DNA from: DATKGL01 sp035510455
Lineage (GTDB): Bacteria; Patescibacteriota; Saccharimonadia; Saccharimonadales; UBA4665
Length of the DNA: 5,901 bases
Direction of reading: 5' to 3'
Assembly (NCBI GenBank): GCA_035510455.1
Contig: DATKHB010000029.1
Span: 1 to 5,901 of the forward strand
Position numbers and translations under genes: made by a program. Below, piece by piece: positions 1 to 5,225 of this stretch. The notes beneath the pieces are model-generated. The model saw only the letters and a list, made by a program, of their open reading frames with translations. It was not told where the DNA came from and made no database searches. Position 1 is the stretch's first letter, and every line of letters starts with the position of its first letter.

Positions 1-96
1 GAAGCTATTGCTCTGCAGATCCACTATTACAATACCAAGCGCATCCATACCAGCCTGGGCATGAGTCCGGCGGCTTACGCCGCCTCGCTCAACTAA
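1..96 (+). CDS. IS3-type transposase, C-terminal end (partial)
   Basis: The window opens inside a reading frame (frame 1) that ends with TAA at 94-96. The 31 visible residues include HYYNTKRIHTSLGMSPAAYA, the familiar tail of the DDE integrase core (rve_3 type) of IS3-family transposases: a YN..R.H..LG motif followed by a 'P-x-x-Y/F' end. The enzyme would cut and join the ends of its own insertion sequence. Only the last part of the catalytic domain is in view; the DDE residues lie upstream of the window. The stretch is visibly richer in G and C than the genes that follow, which fits a transferred element. The exact IS subgroup cannot be decided from this fragment. Confidence 0.85.
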   Translation, partial: EAIALQIHYYNTKRIHTSLGMSPAAYAASLN

Positions 97-140
97 GCAG
101 ATAGTTCAGACAAGGTGTTGCAGAAAAAGGGAGCTTGACA
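97..140 (+). mobile_element. Probable right end of the left insertion sequence
   Basis: The non-coding stretch after the transposase stop ends with GGGAGCTTGACA at 129-140. Read from the outside inward this begins TGTCAAGCTCCC, in keeping with IS3-family terminal repeats that begin TG. The other terminal repeat and the target duplication are outside the window, so the boundary at about 140 is an inference. The end carries an exact TTGACA (135-140) pointing out of the element, which could act as the -35 part of a hybrid promoter; no good -10 box lies 16-18 bp beyond it (TGATGG at 158-163 is poor). Confidence 0.45.
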
Positions 141-443
141 TCTGCTTATTTTATTGCTGATGGACTTACTTCTGAATCTTTTGTTACTCCATTTCAAAAG
201 TTCGATGAAGTAGTCTTGAGAGGAGATGTCCCTAGAATAGGTTGTATAGATGTATTTGGGCGATTTGTTGTATCACTTCCTTTCTTTGACGCAGTGGTCA
301 TAGGACCTGCTCAGGAGTTGGAGCCTGAATTAGTTGAATATGAACTTGAAGGTTATGATAGTGTTCTGCCATTAGAGACTCATCTTCAGAGACCTCTTTA
401 TACACCAGTAGAAAGTCTAAGGTTTATAGCTCTCGCAGCTTAA
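135..443 (+). CDS. Unknown protein, probably 5'-truncated by the IS
   Basis: The frame is open from 105 (after a stop at 102-104) to TAA at 441-443 and so runs through the probable IS end. The only near-start codon is TTG at 135-137, which lies in the IS end itself and has no properly spaced ribosome binding site; no methionine codon follows in frame. I therefore read it as the remainder of a longer gene whose start was removed or displaced by the IS. The visible part, about 100 residues, is mostly soluble, acidic in the middle (EPELVEYELEGYD), and contains FGRFVVSLPFFDAVVIGP, possibly a beta-rich core. I do not recognise a family. It is followed by site A (452-480) and a terminator. Confidence 0.45.
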   Translation: MTSAYFIADGLTSESFVTPFQKFDEVVLRGDVPRIGCIDVFGRFVVSLPFFDAVVIGPAQELEPELVEYELEGYDSVLPLETHLQRPLYTPVESLRFIALAA

Positions 444-451
444 AATATGGA

Positions 452-480
452 GTTCGAAGCGCCGACTCTAGCTAGAGTAA
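452..480 (+). repeat. Intergenic site A of the cassette-like array
   Basis: This 29-bp copy begins GTTCGAAGCGCCGAC and lines up without gaps with sites E, H and I. Its right half is altered: GAGTAATAGC replaces GAGCCAAGC. It contains the perfect palindrome CTCTAGCTAGAG (466-477). An upstream segment, GCTCT at 429-433, can pair with AGAGT at 474-478 (one wobble). It begins 8 bp after the stop codon of the preceding gene. Confidence 0.55.
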
Positions 481-494
481 TAGCGGATATGTTT

Positions 495-527
495 AAAGCC
501 TCCTGATTAACAGAGAGGCTTTTTTTT
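495..527 (+). terminator. Rho-independent terminator
   Basis: AAAGCCTC (495-502) pairs perfectly with GAGGCTTT (515-522) around a 12-nt loop, and the T-run continues to 527. It would stop plus-strand transcription coming from the truncated first gene or from the left IS. It lies after site A, so in cassette terms it sits at the head of the next unit and would insulate the downstream gene. Confidence 0.85.
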
Positions 528-601
528 GTTGCATAAAGCGTAGAAAGAGAACATGCTGCTTAAGGTAATACTACATAAGCAGTTGAAGGGAGAAATCATA
601 A

Positions 602-1156
602 ATGGCGCTTTCCGCTAAAAATAAACGCAAGGCTATAGACAAAGTCCTCGTTTCTTTAGGTGTTGTCGTAACCCTCGTACTTTTAGGAATCGGTGGCTTA
701 GCTTGGTGGACACACTCATTTATTTCAACAACCGTAACTACCGAATTATCTGCTCAAAAGATTTACTTCCCGCCTTTGGGTAATCCAGCTCTAGATAGTC
801 CAGAGATTGGTCCCTATCTTAATCAATATGCCGGCAAGCAACTATTAACTGGTCCTGAGGCCAAGGCCTATGCAAATCACTTCATTGCTGTCCACCTTAC
901 AGAAATTGCTGGCGGTAAGACATACTCTCAAGTTAGCGCTTTGTCGCTCGCAGACCCAAGCAATCTGGCGTTAAAAGCACAGGCTCAAACGTTGTTTCAG
1001 GGAGAAACACTTAGAGGGCTTTTGCTGGGAGATGCCTATGCCTTCGCGACAGTTGGTCAAATTGCGCAAATTGTGGCCATCATACTATTCATTGGTGGTG
1101 GGGTAATGTTGCTTTTTGTACTACTCGGATTGGCTCATTTAGCACGAACTACCTAA
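602..1156 (+). CDS. Two-helix membrane protein (LigA-mislabelled type)
   Basis: This 184-residue protein has a short basic N-terminus (KNKRK), a membrane segment at about 15-36, a roughly 110-residue outer region, and a second membrane segment at about 153-177. The outer region carries AQKIYFPPLG, YAGKQL, GPEAKAYANHFIAVHL, GGKTYSQVSAL and AQTLFQGETLRGLLL. From memory, this pattern is shared by a conserved actinobacterial and patescibacterial membrane protein often mislabelled 'aromatic ring-opening dioxygenase LigA'; there is no reason to think it is a dioxygenase. Its function is unknown. The ATG at 602 is supported by AAGGGAG at 586-592 with 9 bp spacing, one of the clearest ribosome binding sites in the window. 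It stands alone, between site A with its terminator and site B. I am confident of the gene and moderately so of the family. Confidence 0.88.
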   Translation: MALSAKNKRKAIDKVLVSLGVVVTLVLLGIGGLAWWTHSFISTTVTTELSAQKIYFPPLGNPALDSPEIGPYLNQYAGKQLLTGPEAKAYANHFIAVHLTEIAGGKTYSQVSALSLADPSNLALKAQAQTLFQGETLRGLLLGDAYAFATVGQIAQIVAIILFIGGGVMLLFVLLGLAHLARTT

Positions 1157-1180
1157 AGTAACCTTAAACGACATACTTGT

Positions 1181-1210
1181 GTTGTGAAGTACGTCCACTA
1201 GGGTGAGCCA
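1181..1210 (+). repeat. Intergenic site B of the cassette-like array
   Basis: This 30-bp copy begins GTTGTGAAGTACGTCCA and ends GGGTGAGCCA. It shares GAARTACGTCCA and GNGAGCCA with sites D and F, and a preceding GTAACCT (1159-1165) also stands before site F. ACCTTA (1161-1166) can pair with TAGGGT (1199-1204), one wobble included. It lies 24 bp after the stop of the membrane protein gene. Confidence 0.75.
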
Positions 1211-1222
1211 AAGTGGTCGTGC

Positions 1223-1251
1223 TTGCATAGCATAATAACTAGTACGATAAT
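1223..1251 (+). promoter_or_regulatory. Promoter, probably leaderless
   Basis: TTGCAT (1223-1228), a 17-bp spacer and GATAAT (1246-1251) form a good sigma-70-type promoter. The ATG of the next gene starts at 1261, only 9 nt after the -10 box, so transcription would begin at or next to the start codon. There is no Shine-Dalgarno sequence, which agrees with leaderless translation. Confidence 0.65.
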
Positions 1252-1260
1252 ATCTATACA

Positions 1261-1644
1261 ATGCAAAGCGCCGAAAGAAAGAAAAGCGTACAACATCTCC
1301 GAGAACAAGAATCAGAGCTTGGGGCAAACACCCGAAAGAGAGACGAGTATTCTGGAAGAGTCGAGTCTGGTTGGGTCGGTAGATTCGTATTTAGCCGCCT
1401 GAGAAATAGAGCAGAACACAAATTAACGAACAATGAAGCCTATATAGAGTTTTTGCATGGGATTCTAGGTGACCAAGAAGGTTCACAAACAACTGAGGCC
1501 ACAAGAGAGGTGCCAATAGCAGAGGAACACACTACTCCTGTTTTACCGGGGCATGAAAGTTCTGCAGCAATAATTGAAGCTTCAGACGATGAGGATAAGA
1601 GAGTATCTTCTGATCCAGTATCAGAGAGCGATTCCACGCATTAG
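1261..1644 (+). CDS. Unknown hydrophilic protein
   Basis: This 127-residue protein has no recognised family. The first half (about 1-70) is basic and charged, with possible helices (AERKKSVQHLREQESEL; WVGRFVFSRLRNRAEHKL). The second half (about 71-127) is acidic and rich in serine, threonine and glutamate, low in hydrophobic residues, and probably disordered (IIEASDDEDKRVSSDPVSES). It has no signal peptide or membrane segment. The start at 1261 is supported by the promoter that ends 9 nt upstream; no ribosome binding site is visible. The basic head with an acidic tail could suit a nucleic-acid or protein-binding role, but that is speculation. It lies alone between sites B and C. About 125 bp between its stop and site C hold nothing I can identify. 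Confidence 0.65.
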   Translation: MQSAERKKSVQHLREQESELGANTRKRDEYSGRVESGWVGRFVFSRLRNRAEHKLTNNEAYIEFLHGILGDQEGSQTTEATREVPIAEEHTTPVLPGHESSAAIIEASDDEDKRVSSDPVSESDSTH

Positions 1645-1771
1645 ATTTATATTAAGCATTCATCCGGCCTACAATCAGATAGTTCTAACCCAGTCCTTTA
1701 GCTACCAACTAATTACATTGCCCAGCTAGCTTAACTATTTTCCATATCTACATCAGTTCTAGTTTGATTTG

Positions 1772-1806
1772 ATTCCATTTCGTCAAAGGCAATTGAGCAT
1801 AAGCAG
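1772..1806 (+). repeat. Intergenic site C of the cassette-like array
   Basis: The 29-bp core (1772-1800) is close to site G: TTCCATTTYGTCAAAGGC followed by AWTTGAGC, with two differences in 26 bp. It continues directly into CATAAGCAG (1798-1806), the tail also seen after sites D, F and H. TCAGTT (1753-1758) can pair with AATTGA (1791-1796), one wobble included. The tail ends 2 bp before the stop codon of the minus-strand gene that follows. Confidence 0.72.
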
Positions 1807-1807
1807 T

Positions 1808-1993
1808 TTATAACACTAAGTGCAGGTTTACACCCAAAAGGACTAATGGCCAAAGGACAACCGCCAGAAAAGCCGACAGTAAATGTGAGATTGTGCCAAT
1901 ATCAGCAAAATAGCCTCGATTACTTGCTACTATTACACCAATAATAATGTAGATGATACTTCCGATAGATATACCGTTACGGTTAGTATTCAT
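1808..1993 (-). CDS. Small two-helix membrane protein
   Basis: This 61-residue protein consists of a short polar N-terminus (MNTNRNGISIG), a first membrane helix at about 10-24 (SIIYIIIGVIVAS), a short loop with RGYFADIGT, and a second helix at about 38-58 (LLSAFLAVVLWPLVLLGVNL). From memory, very small proteins with the pattern 'G-S-I-I-Y-hydrophobic ... LAV-LWPLVLLG' are common in Patescibacteria and some Actinobacteria; their role is unknown. The ATG (1993-1991) has a purine stretch GAGAGAT 5 nt upstream, and TATAAG (complement of 2012-2017) could be the -10 box. It is the first of three minus-strand genes, each followed on the plus strand by a site, so gene direction does not set site direction. 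Confidence 0.7.
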   Translation of the reverse strand: MNTNRNGISIGSIIYIIIGVIVASNRGYFADIGTISHLLSAFLAVVLWPLVLLGVNLHLVL

Positions 1994-2106
1994 AATGATC
2001 TCTCTAGTTAGCTTATATTTACCTTCATACTATGCTCTTGCTCTATCTAAACAGCAATGTTTTGTATAACTAAGTTTATTTGACATACTCAACTGCCGAT
2101 GCGGGT

Positions 2107-2141
2107 GTTCGAAATACGTCCACAACGGTGAGCCATAAGCA
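2107..2141 (+). repeat. Intergenic site D of the cassette-like array
   Basis: The 29-bp core (2107-2135) begins GTTCGAAATACGTCCA and ends GGTGAGCCA, with the tail CATAAGCA at 2134-2141. It links the two main site groups: its left half matches E, H and I, and its middle matches B and F. It folds well on paper: GGGTGT (2103-2108) pairs with ACGTCC (2116-2121) around the 7-nt loop TCGAAAT, and CTCA (2088-2091) plus CCG (2096-2098) can pair with CGGTGAG (2126-2132). Confidence 0.75.
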
Positions 2142-2151
2142 CTTTGAACTC

Positions 2152-2562
2152 TTAGGCTACTGCATTATTGTCGGACGACCATACTCTTCGTGTATTAATC
2201 CTGCGCTCAAGTGCCGTGAATCCAATGACGATAGAAGCTGCTAGGAACGAAAGCGAGTCGAGTAAAAGCATCTGATTAGAGTACGTTGCTTCAACAACCC
2301 ATATACCTACCGCTATGGCTATAGAGCCGGATAAGATGCGTACCCATACATGACGAGGTGGTCGTGTGACGAATTGGACTAAAAGTACGAGGCCTAAACC
2401 TTCCCGAACGTGTTGATATATTTGACTACTTGATGCAATCCAAAATAATGAATTTTGTGGGAACAAAACAATACCGACACCTACAAATGCCAGACACATA
2501 AAAGATAGCAGTAGAAGTAATTTCCCGATACAATCCTCCCGTTTAGTTGAGACTGTGTGCAA
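2152..2562 (-). CDS. Multi-helix membrane protein, start uncertain
   Basis: From the longest start this protein has 136 residues and three or four hydrophobic helices: about 14-34 (KLLLLLSFMCLAFVGVGIVLF), 54-65 (LGLVLLVQFV), 75-91 and 98-117, with a basic loop RPPRHVWVR and an arginine-rich tail (ERRINTRRVW) that probably stays in the cytoplasm. No family is recognised. The start is a puzzle. TTG (2562-2560) overlaps a perfect TATAAT (complement of 2562-2567), so an mRNA from that promoter would begin after it. A strong GGGAGG (complement of 2535-2540) stands 5 nt before an in-frame ATC (2529-2527), which would give a 125-residue protein and keep the first helix whole. The first ATG (2499-2497) would cut that helix. 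The gene lies alone between site D and the weak site near 2658. Confidence 0.72.
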   Translation of the reverse strand: MHTVSTKREDCIGKLLLLLSFMCLAFVGVGIVLFPQNSLFWIASSSQIYQHVREGLGLVLLVQFVTRPPRHVWVRILSGSIAIAVGIWVVEATYSNQMLLLDSLSFLAASIVIGFTALERRINTRRVWSSDNNAVA

Positions 2563-2567
2563 TTATA
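2562..2567 (-). promoter_or_regulatory. -10 box TATAAT before the multi-helix membrane gene
   Basis: The complement of 2562-2567 is a perfect TATAAT. No convincing -35 box lies 16-18 bp upstream. A transcript beginning about 7 nt downstream would carry GGGAGG in a short leader, which argues against the TTG at 2562 being used. Confidence 0.5.
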
Positions 2568-2657
2568 GAATCGGTAAATCTTTAAGTCTGTGTCGAGTAT
2601 CACAATGAGATCAGCTAATTAGCAAGTCAAAAGATAATTCGTCGGGCGGGAATACCA

Positions 2658-2697
2658 GTTTGCATACACTTGTTTCTAGAGCCGACCACCCCATAAG
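2658..2697 (+). repeat. Weak candidate site in the array
   Basis: This is the only gap where a clear site is missing. GTTTGCATACAC (2658-2669), GAGCC (2679-2683) and CATAAG (2692-2697) follow in the right order and orientation, but the core is 2-3 bp shorter than in the other copies and several positions differ. GTCGG (2641-2645) can pair with CCGAC (2682-2686). It is offered because every other gene in the array has a site on this side. Confidence 0.3.
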
Positions 2698-2700
2698 TTT

Positions 2701-2732
2701 AGATGCCCTAATTTCATCACATTAGAGCATCT
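2701..2732. other. Strong stem-loop between minus-strand genes
   Basis: AGATGC (2701-2706) pairs with GCATCT (2727-2732) and CTAAT (2708-2712) with ATTAG (2721-2725), separated by one C/A mismatch, around the loop TTCATCAC: eleven pairs in all. It lies about 90 bp beyond the stop of the kinase gene and could mark the end of its transcript. On the minus strand the downstream side is not a T-run, so it is not a classical terminator. The rest of the 2563-2819 gap shows only the weak candidate site. Confidence 0.55.
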
Positions 2733-2819
2733 CATTCTAGACCATAAAGCCAAGTTAGATTTATAATTTATTATTGTTCTAAGTGGGACTAAGATCACAC
2801 AGATTATGTTGAACCGTGA

Positions 2820-3815
2820 TTAAACCGCTATAGCTCCAGCAGCTATTCTGGTGTAAACATCGCCCATCACACCCTCTGCGCCATACAGTTCGAATGATGG
2901 ACCCATAGAGGGCGGAACAAACATAACTCGGGGCATTAACAGTTCTTGTGTGGCGTTAGCGAGGGTTTGTGTGGTATTGGCGGGAGTTCGACCTAGTAGC
3001 ATTTCTATAACGACGTCTTGATATTTTTCAGAACCGCCGGCTCCAACCCCGCCACACGGTACTACTAACTCAGCACCGCAGACAAAACCGAGGATGGTTG
3101 CCAGTTGCCCGACACCAACCCCGACTTCGCGCCACGCTTGGTGCCCTGGCGGTAAGTCAGGCGCGGGGATACCGTATTTTCGTTCTAAAGCTGGCCCAGA
3201 AATGTTGTTCTCCGGCGTATCAGAAGGAATTGCACTAAGAAAAAAATGACCCAATTCGAGTGGTTGGGTGTGATCGGCCCGAAAAACCTCCTGAAATCTA
3301 GGATCTCTGTCGACTATACCAGCGCCAACTCCAGTCCCAACGATTAGTGCCGCCACTCGGTTGGGCTTATTCTCACCGAATATAATGCTGGCTGCATGAG
3401 CTGCCAGGCTACCGTCGTGGACATTGACCAAACTGAAGCCCTCCTCGATATGACCCCTAATTTCCGGTCTGGCTCTAAGCACTTCTTTAAAAACATGATA
3501 CTCCTCGTCTGCTAAGCCTGGGACATTAACCATAGGCCCCACTTTGGTCCCGTCAGCATTGACGGGTCCGGGATAACCAGCCACCAACCATTTATTTCCA
3601 GCTTCTGCAGCTTCGACAATGTGTGTAGCCACCCAGCCAAAAAACTCATTAGGAGTTTGGGGCGTGTCAATAACCTCAAAATCTGTGATCTCGCCACCTT
3701 CGCAAACTGCATAACGGGTATTCGAGCCACCAAAACCTAAGCAAACTCCTGAACCGACTCTGATTTCTGTTAATTCAGAGTCTTCAAGTATTTCAGAATC
3801 CGTAGTTTCGCTCAC
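2820..3815 (-). CDS. Divergent ROK/glucokinase-like sugar kinase
   Basis: This 331-residue protein has the segment order of the ROK branch of the ASKHA superfamily, which phosphorylates sugars with ATP in the cytoplasm. Visible are the first phosphate motif LGFGGSNTRYAV (26-37), the PGPV turn (82-85), HD at 133-134 in the position of the catalytic aspartate, the second phosphate motif GTGVGAGIV (160-168), ELGH (187-190) matching the family's E-x-G-H, and an adenosine motif VVPCGGVGAGG (251-261). Two things are odd: the first motif has Gly-Phe-Gly-Gly where Asp-x-Gly-Gly is usual, and the cysteine-rich zinc motif after the E-x-G-H motif is absent. An acidic extension (1-18) precedes the domain. 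The start is GTG (3815-3813), preceded by AAGGGAGAAGG. The substrate cannot be read from the sequence; glucose or another hexose is the default guess, and it could be a non-catalytic or regulatory relative. Confidence 0.85.
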   Translation of the reverse strand: MSETTDSEILEDSELTEIRVGSGVCLGFGGSNTRYAVCEGGEITDFEVIDTPQTPNEFFGWVATHIVEAAEAGNKWLVAGYPGPVNADGTKVGPMVNVPGLADEEYHVFKEVLRARPEIRGHIEEGFSLVNVHDGSLAAHAASIIFGENKPNRVAALIVGTGVGAGIVDRDPRFQEVFRADHTQPLELGHFFLSAIPSDTPENNISGPALERKYGIPAPDLPPGHQAWREVGVGVGQLATILGFVCGAELVVPCGGVGAGGSEKYQDVVIEMLLGRTPANTTQTLANATQELLMPRVMFVPPSMGPSFELYGAEGVMGDVYTRIAAGAIAV

Positions 3816-3840
3816 TCAGCCTTCTCCCTTCTATTAGTCT

Positions 3841-3868
3841 ATGGTAAGGCTTGCCTGAGAAAAAGCAA
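3841..3868 (-). promoter_or_regulatory. Possible promoter of the ROK-like gene
   Basis: On the minus strand TTGCTT (complement of 3863-3868) and TACCAT (complement of 3841-3846) are 16 bp apart. The leader between them and the GTG start carries the purine-rich ribosome binding site. The -10 box is a modest match. Confidence 0.35.
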
Positions 3869-3949
3869 GGATAAGCACTAAAATATCGTCCGAGTCGATT
3901 GTGTATGAAATTCTAAATTACTGACGACTAGTCCAGTCAAAAAATACGC

Positions 3950-3978
3950 GTTCGAGACACCGACCCTAGTTCGAGCCA
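3950..3978 (+). repeat. Intergenic site E of the cassette-like array
   Basis: This 29-bp copy begins GTTCGAGACACCGACC and ends TTCGAGCCA, followed by AGC. It aligns without gaps with A, H and I. CGACTAG (3925-3931) can pair with CTAGTTCG (3966-3973) with one bulged T. The two ends of the site can also pair with each other (GTTCGAG with TTCGAGC, two wobbles). It lies behind the 5' end of the minus-strand kinase gene, showing that the site does not track gene 3' ends. Confidence 0.78.
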
Positions 3979-4032
3979 AGCTTTATAAATATCACTGATC
4001 GTGATATTGCTTGTTTTCTATCAATGGCTTTT

Positions 4033-4060
4033 TTGCTAAGGACGCGCCAAGTCCTATAAT
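4033..4060 (+). promoter_or_regulatory. Promoter with perfect TATAAT, probably leaderless
   Basis: TTGCTA (4033-4038), a 16-bp spacer and TATAAT (4055-4060) precede the ATG at 4068 by 7 nt. The transcript would start essentially at the ATG. This rules out the upstream TTG at 4011 as the start, since it lies before the promoter. Confidence 0.72.
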
Positions 4061-4067
4061 AGAACGG

Positions 4068-4436
4068 ATGGATAGGTACCCAAGCGACCAGACAGGAACG
4101 GCGGTCGCCCATAAGCCGAAGCGTACCGTATTGGTAGTAGTCGCGCTGGTCATCGTAGTCATCGTAGCGTTCAGTGTGCTTGCTTATTTGCACCGACCCA
4201 CCACCGGTACCGTTACTGCGGTCAATGCCACAAGCATTACTATTCGGCCAAGCGGTAGCTCCACTGTCAAGACCTTCAGTATTACGAATACAACCATGAT
4301 TGGCTTACCGAAATCGGCAGACGATGGCGGAGTTCCGCAACAGTTCAACGAGAACGATATTCATAGTGGTGAAACCGTAGTGATCAACGTAAATCCGAGC
4401 AATAACCAGGCTCAGGCGATCACTGTAAACCCGTAG
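4068..4436 (+). CDS. Membrane-anchored DUF5666-like protein
   Basis: The protein has 122 residues when started at the ATG right behind the promoter; the 19 extra residues of the longer frame overlap the TATAAT box and are rejected. A polar, basic head (about 1-19) leads into one membrane helix (about 20-40, TVLVVVALVIVVIVAFSVLAY) and then a small outer domain: TGTVTAVNATSITIRPSG, a T-x-T-M pair, FNENDIHSGETVVINV, ending AQAITVNP. The short beta strands, the 'G-x-V-x-x-V-x-x-x-x-I-x-I' opening and the 'D-x-x-x-G-x-x-V' segment resemble DUF5666-type (OB-like) domains as I recall them. The function is unknown; it is likely exposed outside the cell membrane. It lies alone between sites E and F. 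Confidence 0.8.
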   Translation: MDRYPSDQTGTAVAHKPKRTVLVVVALVIVVIVAFSVLAYLHRPTTGTVTAVNATSITIRPSGSSTVKTFSITNTTMIGLPKSADDGGVPQQFNENDIHSGETVVINVNPSNNQAQAITVNP

Positions 4437-4468
4437 TCGTGAGAATAGCTTTCAAAGGTAACCTCAAA

Positions 4469-4509
4469 GTTGCGAAATACGTCCATTAGGGGGAGCCAGG
4501 CATAAGCAG
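4469..4509 (+). repeat. Intergenic site F of the cassette-like array
   Basis: The 30-bp core (4469-4498) begins GTTGCGAAATACGTCCA and ends GGGAGCCA, with the tail CATAAGCAG at 4501-4509. It closely matches B and D in the GAAATACGTCCA block. GGT (4457-4459) and CCTC (4462-4465) can pair with GCC (4495-4497) and GGGG (4490-4493), forming a stem with an internal bulge. Confidence 0.78.
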
Positions 4510-4516
4510 TATTGTT

Positions 4517-4525
4517 TGATATGAT
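4517..4525 (+). promoter_or_regulatory. Extended -10 promoter, probably leaderless
   Basis: TGA-TATGAT (4517-4525) is an extended -10 element. The ATG of the kinase-like gene begins 9 nt later at 4535, and no ribosome binding site stands between, so the transcript is probably leaderless. The promoter starts only 7 bp beyond the tail of site F. Confidence 0.6.
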
Positions 4526-4534
4526 TAGGTTACT

Positions 4535-5104
4535 ATGTCATTATTCTTCATAACAGGTATAGCCGGCACGGGCAAAACAACGGTATGGCAAGAGCTCAAG
4601 TCAAGAGGCTATGAAGCGTATGATGTTGACGAGAGTGGGTTGGCTAAATGGCAGAACAAAGAGACCGGATACGTCCACCCTAAGTCTTCCGTTAAAAAAG
4701 AACAACGGACGCGTGAGTTTTTAGAAAGTCATTCTTGGAACGTCTCTCGTCAAGAAGTAGAAGAACTAGCAGTGCGGGCCAAAGATAAAGATATCTTTTT
4801 ATGTGGTGCGGTGACTAACGAAATCGAAATACGAGACTTATTTAAGCTGGTGTTTGCCTTGATGGTTGATAACAAAACACTTAAACACCGCCTTTTAACT
4901 AGGGTAGGTAATGCTTGGGGTAAACAGCCACACGAGCTAGAGCAAACTTTGGTCTGGCAACATGACGCGAATGAAGCATACAAAAAGTTTGGGGATTTTA
5001 TTATTGATTCTAGTAGGCCGATAAATGACGTTGTCAACGATATTCTAAAAGTCGTGAACGATGAACACTTACTATCCTCCACAACTCTATCAGCTCAGAC
5101 TTAA
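4535..5104 (+). CDS. P-loop kinase-like ATP-binding protein
   Basis: This 189-residue protein opens with a buried strand and a Walker A motif, GIAGTGKT (8-15), followed by YDVDESG (29-35), where small-molecule kinases of the adenylate/shikimate kinase group bind substrate. Later come a basic helix with KLVFALMVDNKTLKHRLLTR (about 103-122), resembling the lid region of nucleoside-monophosphate kinases, and the C-terminal IIDSSRPINDVVNDIL (about 155-170), typical of kinases that end in 'I-D-s-s-x-P-l-x-x-V-v'. It is probably a cytoplasmic phosphotransferase; the substrate cannot be named. Its size fits the family. The ATG is fixed by the extended -10 element 9 nt upstream. The stop (5102-5104) lies 4 bp before site G. 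The fold assignment is firm, the substrate open. Confidence 0.82.
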   Translation: MSLFFITGIAGTGKTTVWQELKSRGYEAYDVDESGLAKWQNKETGYVHPKSSVKKEQRTREFLESHSWNVSRQEVEELAVRAKDKDIFLCGAVTNEIEIRDLFKLVFALMVDNKTLKHRLLTRVGNAWGKQPHELEQTLVWQHDANEAYKKFGDFIIDSSRPINDVVNDILKVVNDEHLLSSTTLSAQT

Positions 5105-5108
5105 TGTG

Positions 5109-5137
5109 GTTCCATTTTGTCAAAGGCATTTGAGCCA
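5109..5137 (+). repeat. Intergenic site G of the cassette-like array
   Basis: This 29-bp copy begins GTTCCATTTTGTCAAAGGC and ends TTGAGCCA, almost the same as site C, which lies behind an unrelated gene 3.3 kb away. GCTCA (5093-5097), inside the end of the kinase-like gene, can pair perfectly with TGAGC (5131-5135). No CATAAGCA tail follows. Confidence 0.75.
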
Positions 5138-5225
5138 AGAATATACTATATCGCTGCAAACTCCCTACGGCTGTATTGCAGGAGCAGACCAAGGGCAAAT
5201 ATCAATTCGTTATATGGCCACCATC
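5138..5225. other. Short unit without a gene between sites G and H
   Basis: Only 88 bp separate sites G and H, too short for a gene of the kind seen elsewhere here. A 61-codon frame that starts inside G and ends past H (5117-5302) has no start signals and an arginine/serine-rich composition, and I do not accept it. One small stem is visible: CTGCAA (5154-5159) with TTGCAG (5176-5181). It may be a gene-less cassette, a small RNA or a remnant. Confidence 0.4.

Noticed and set aside
1139..1327. Minus-strand frame of 62 codons
   Set aside because: It spans site B and the promoter and start of the plus-strand gene at 1261; no start signals.
3966..4193. Minus-strand frame of 75 codons
   Set aside because: It overlaps site E, a perfect promoter and the membrane segment of the plus-strand gene at 4068; its composition is unlike a protein.
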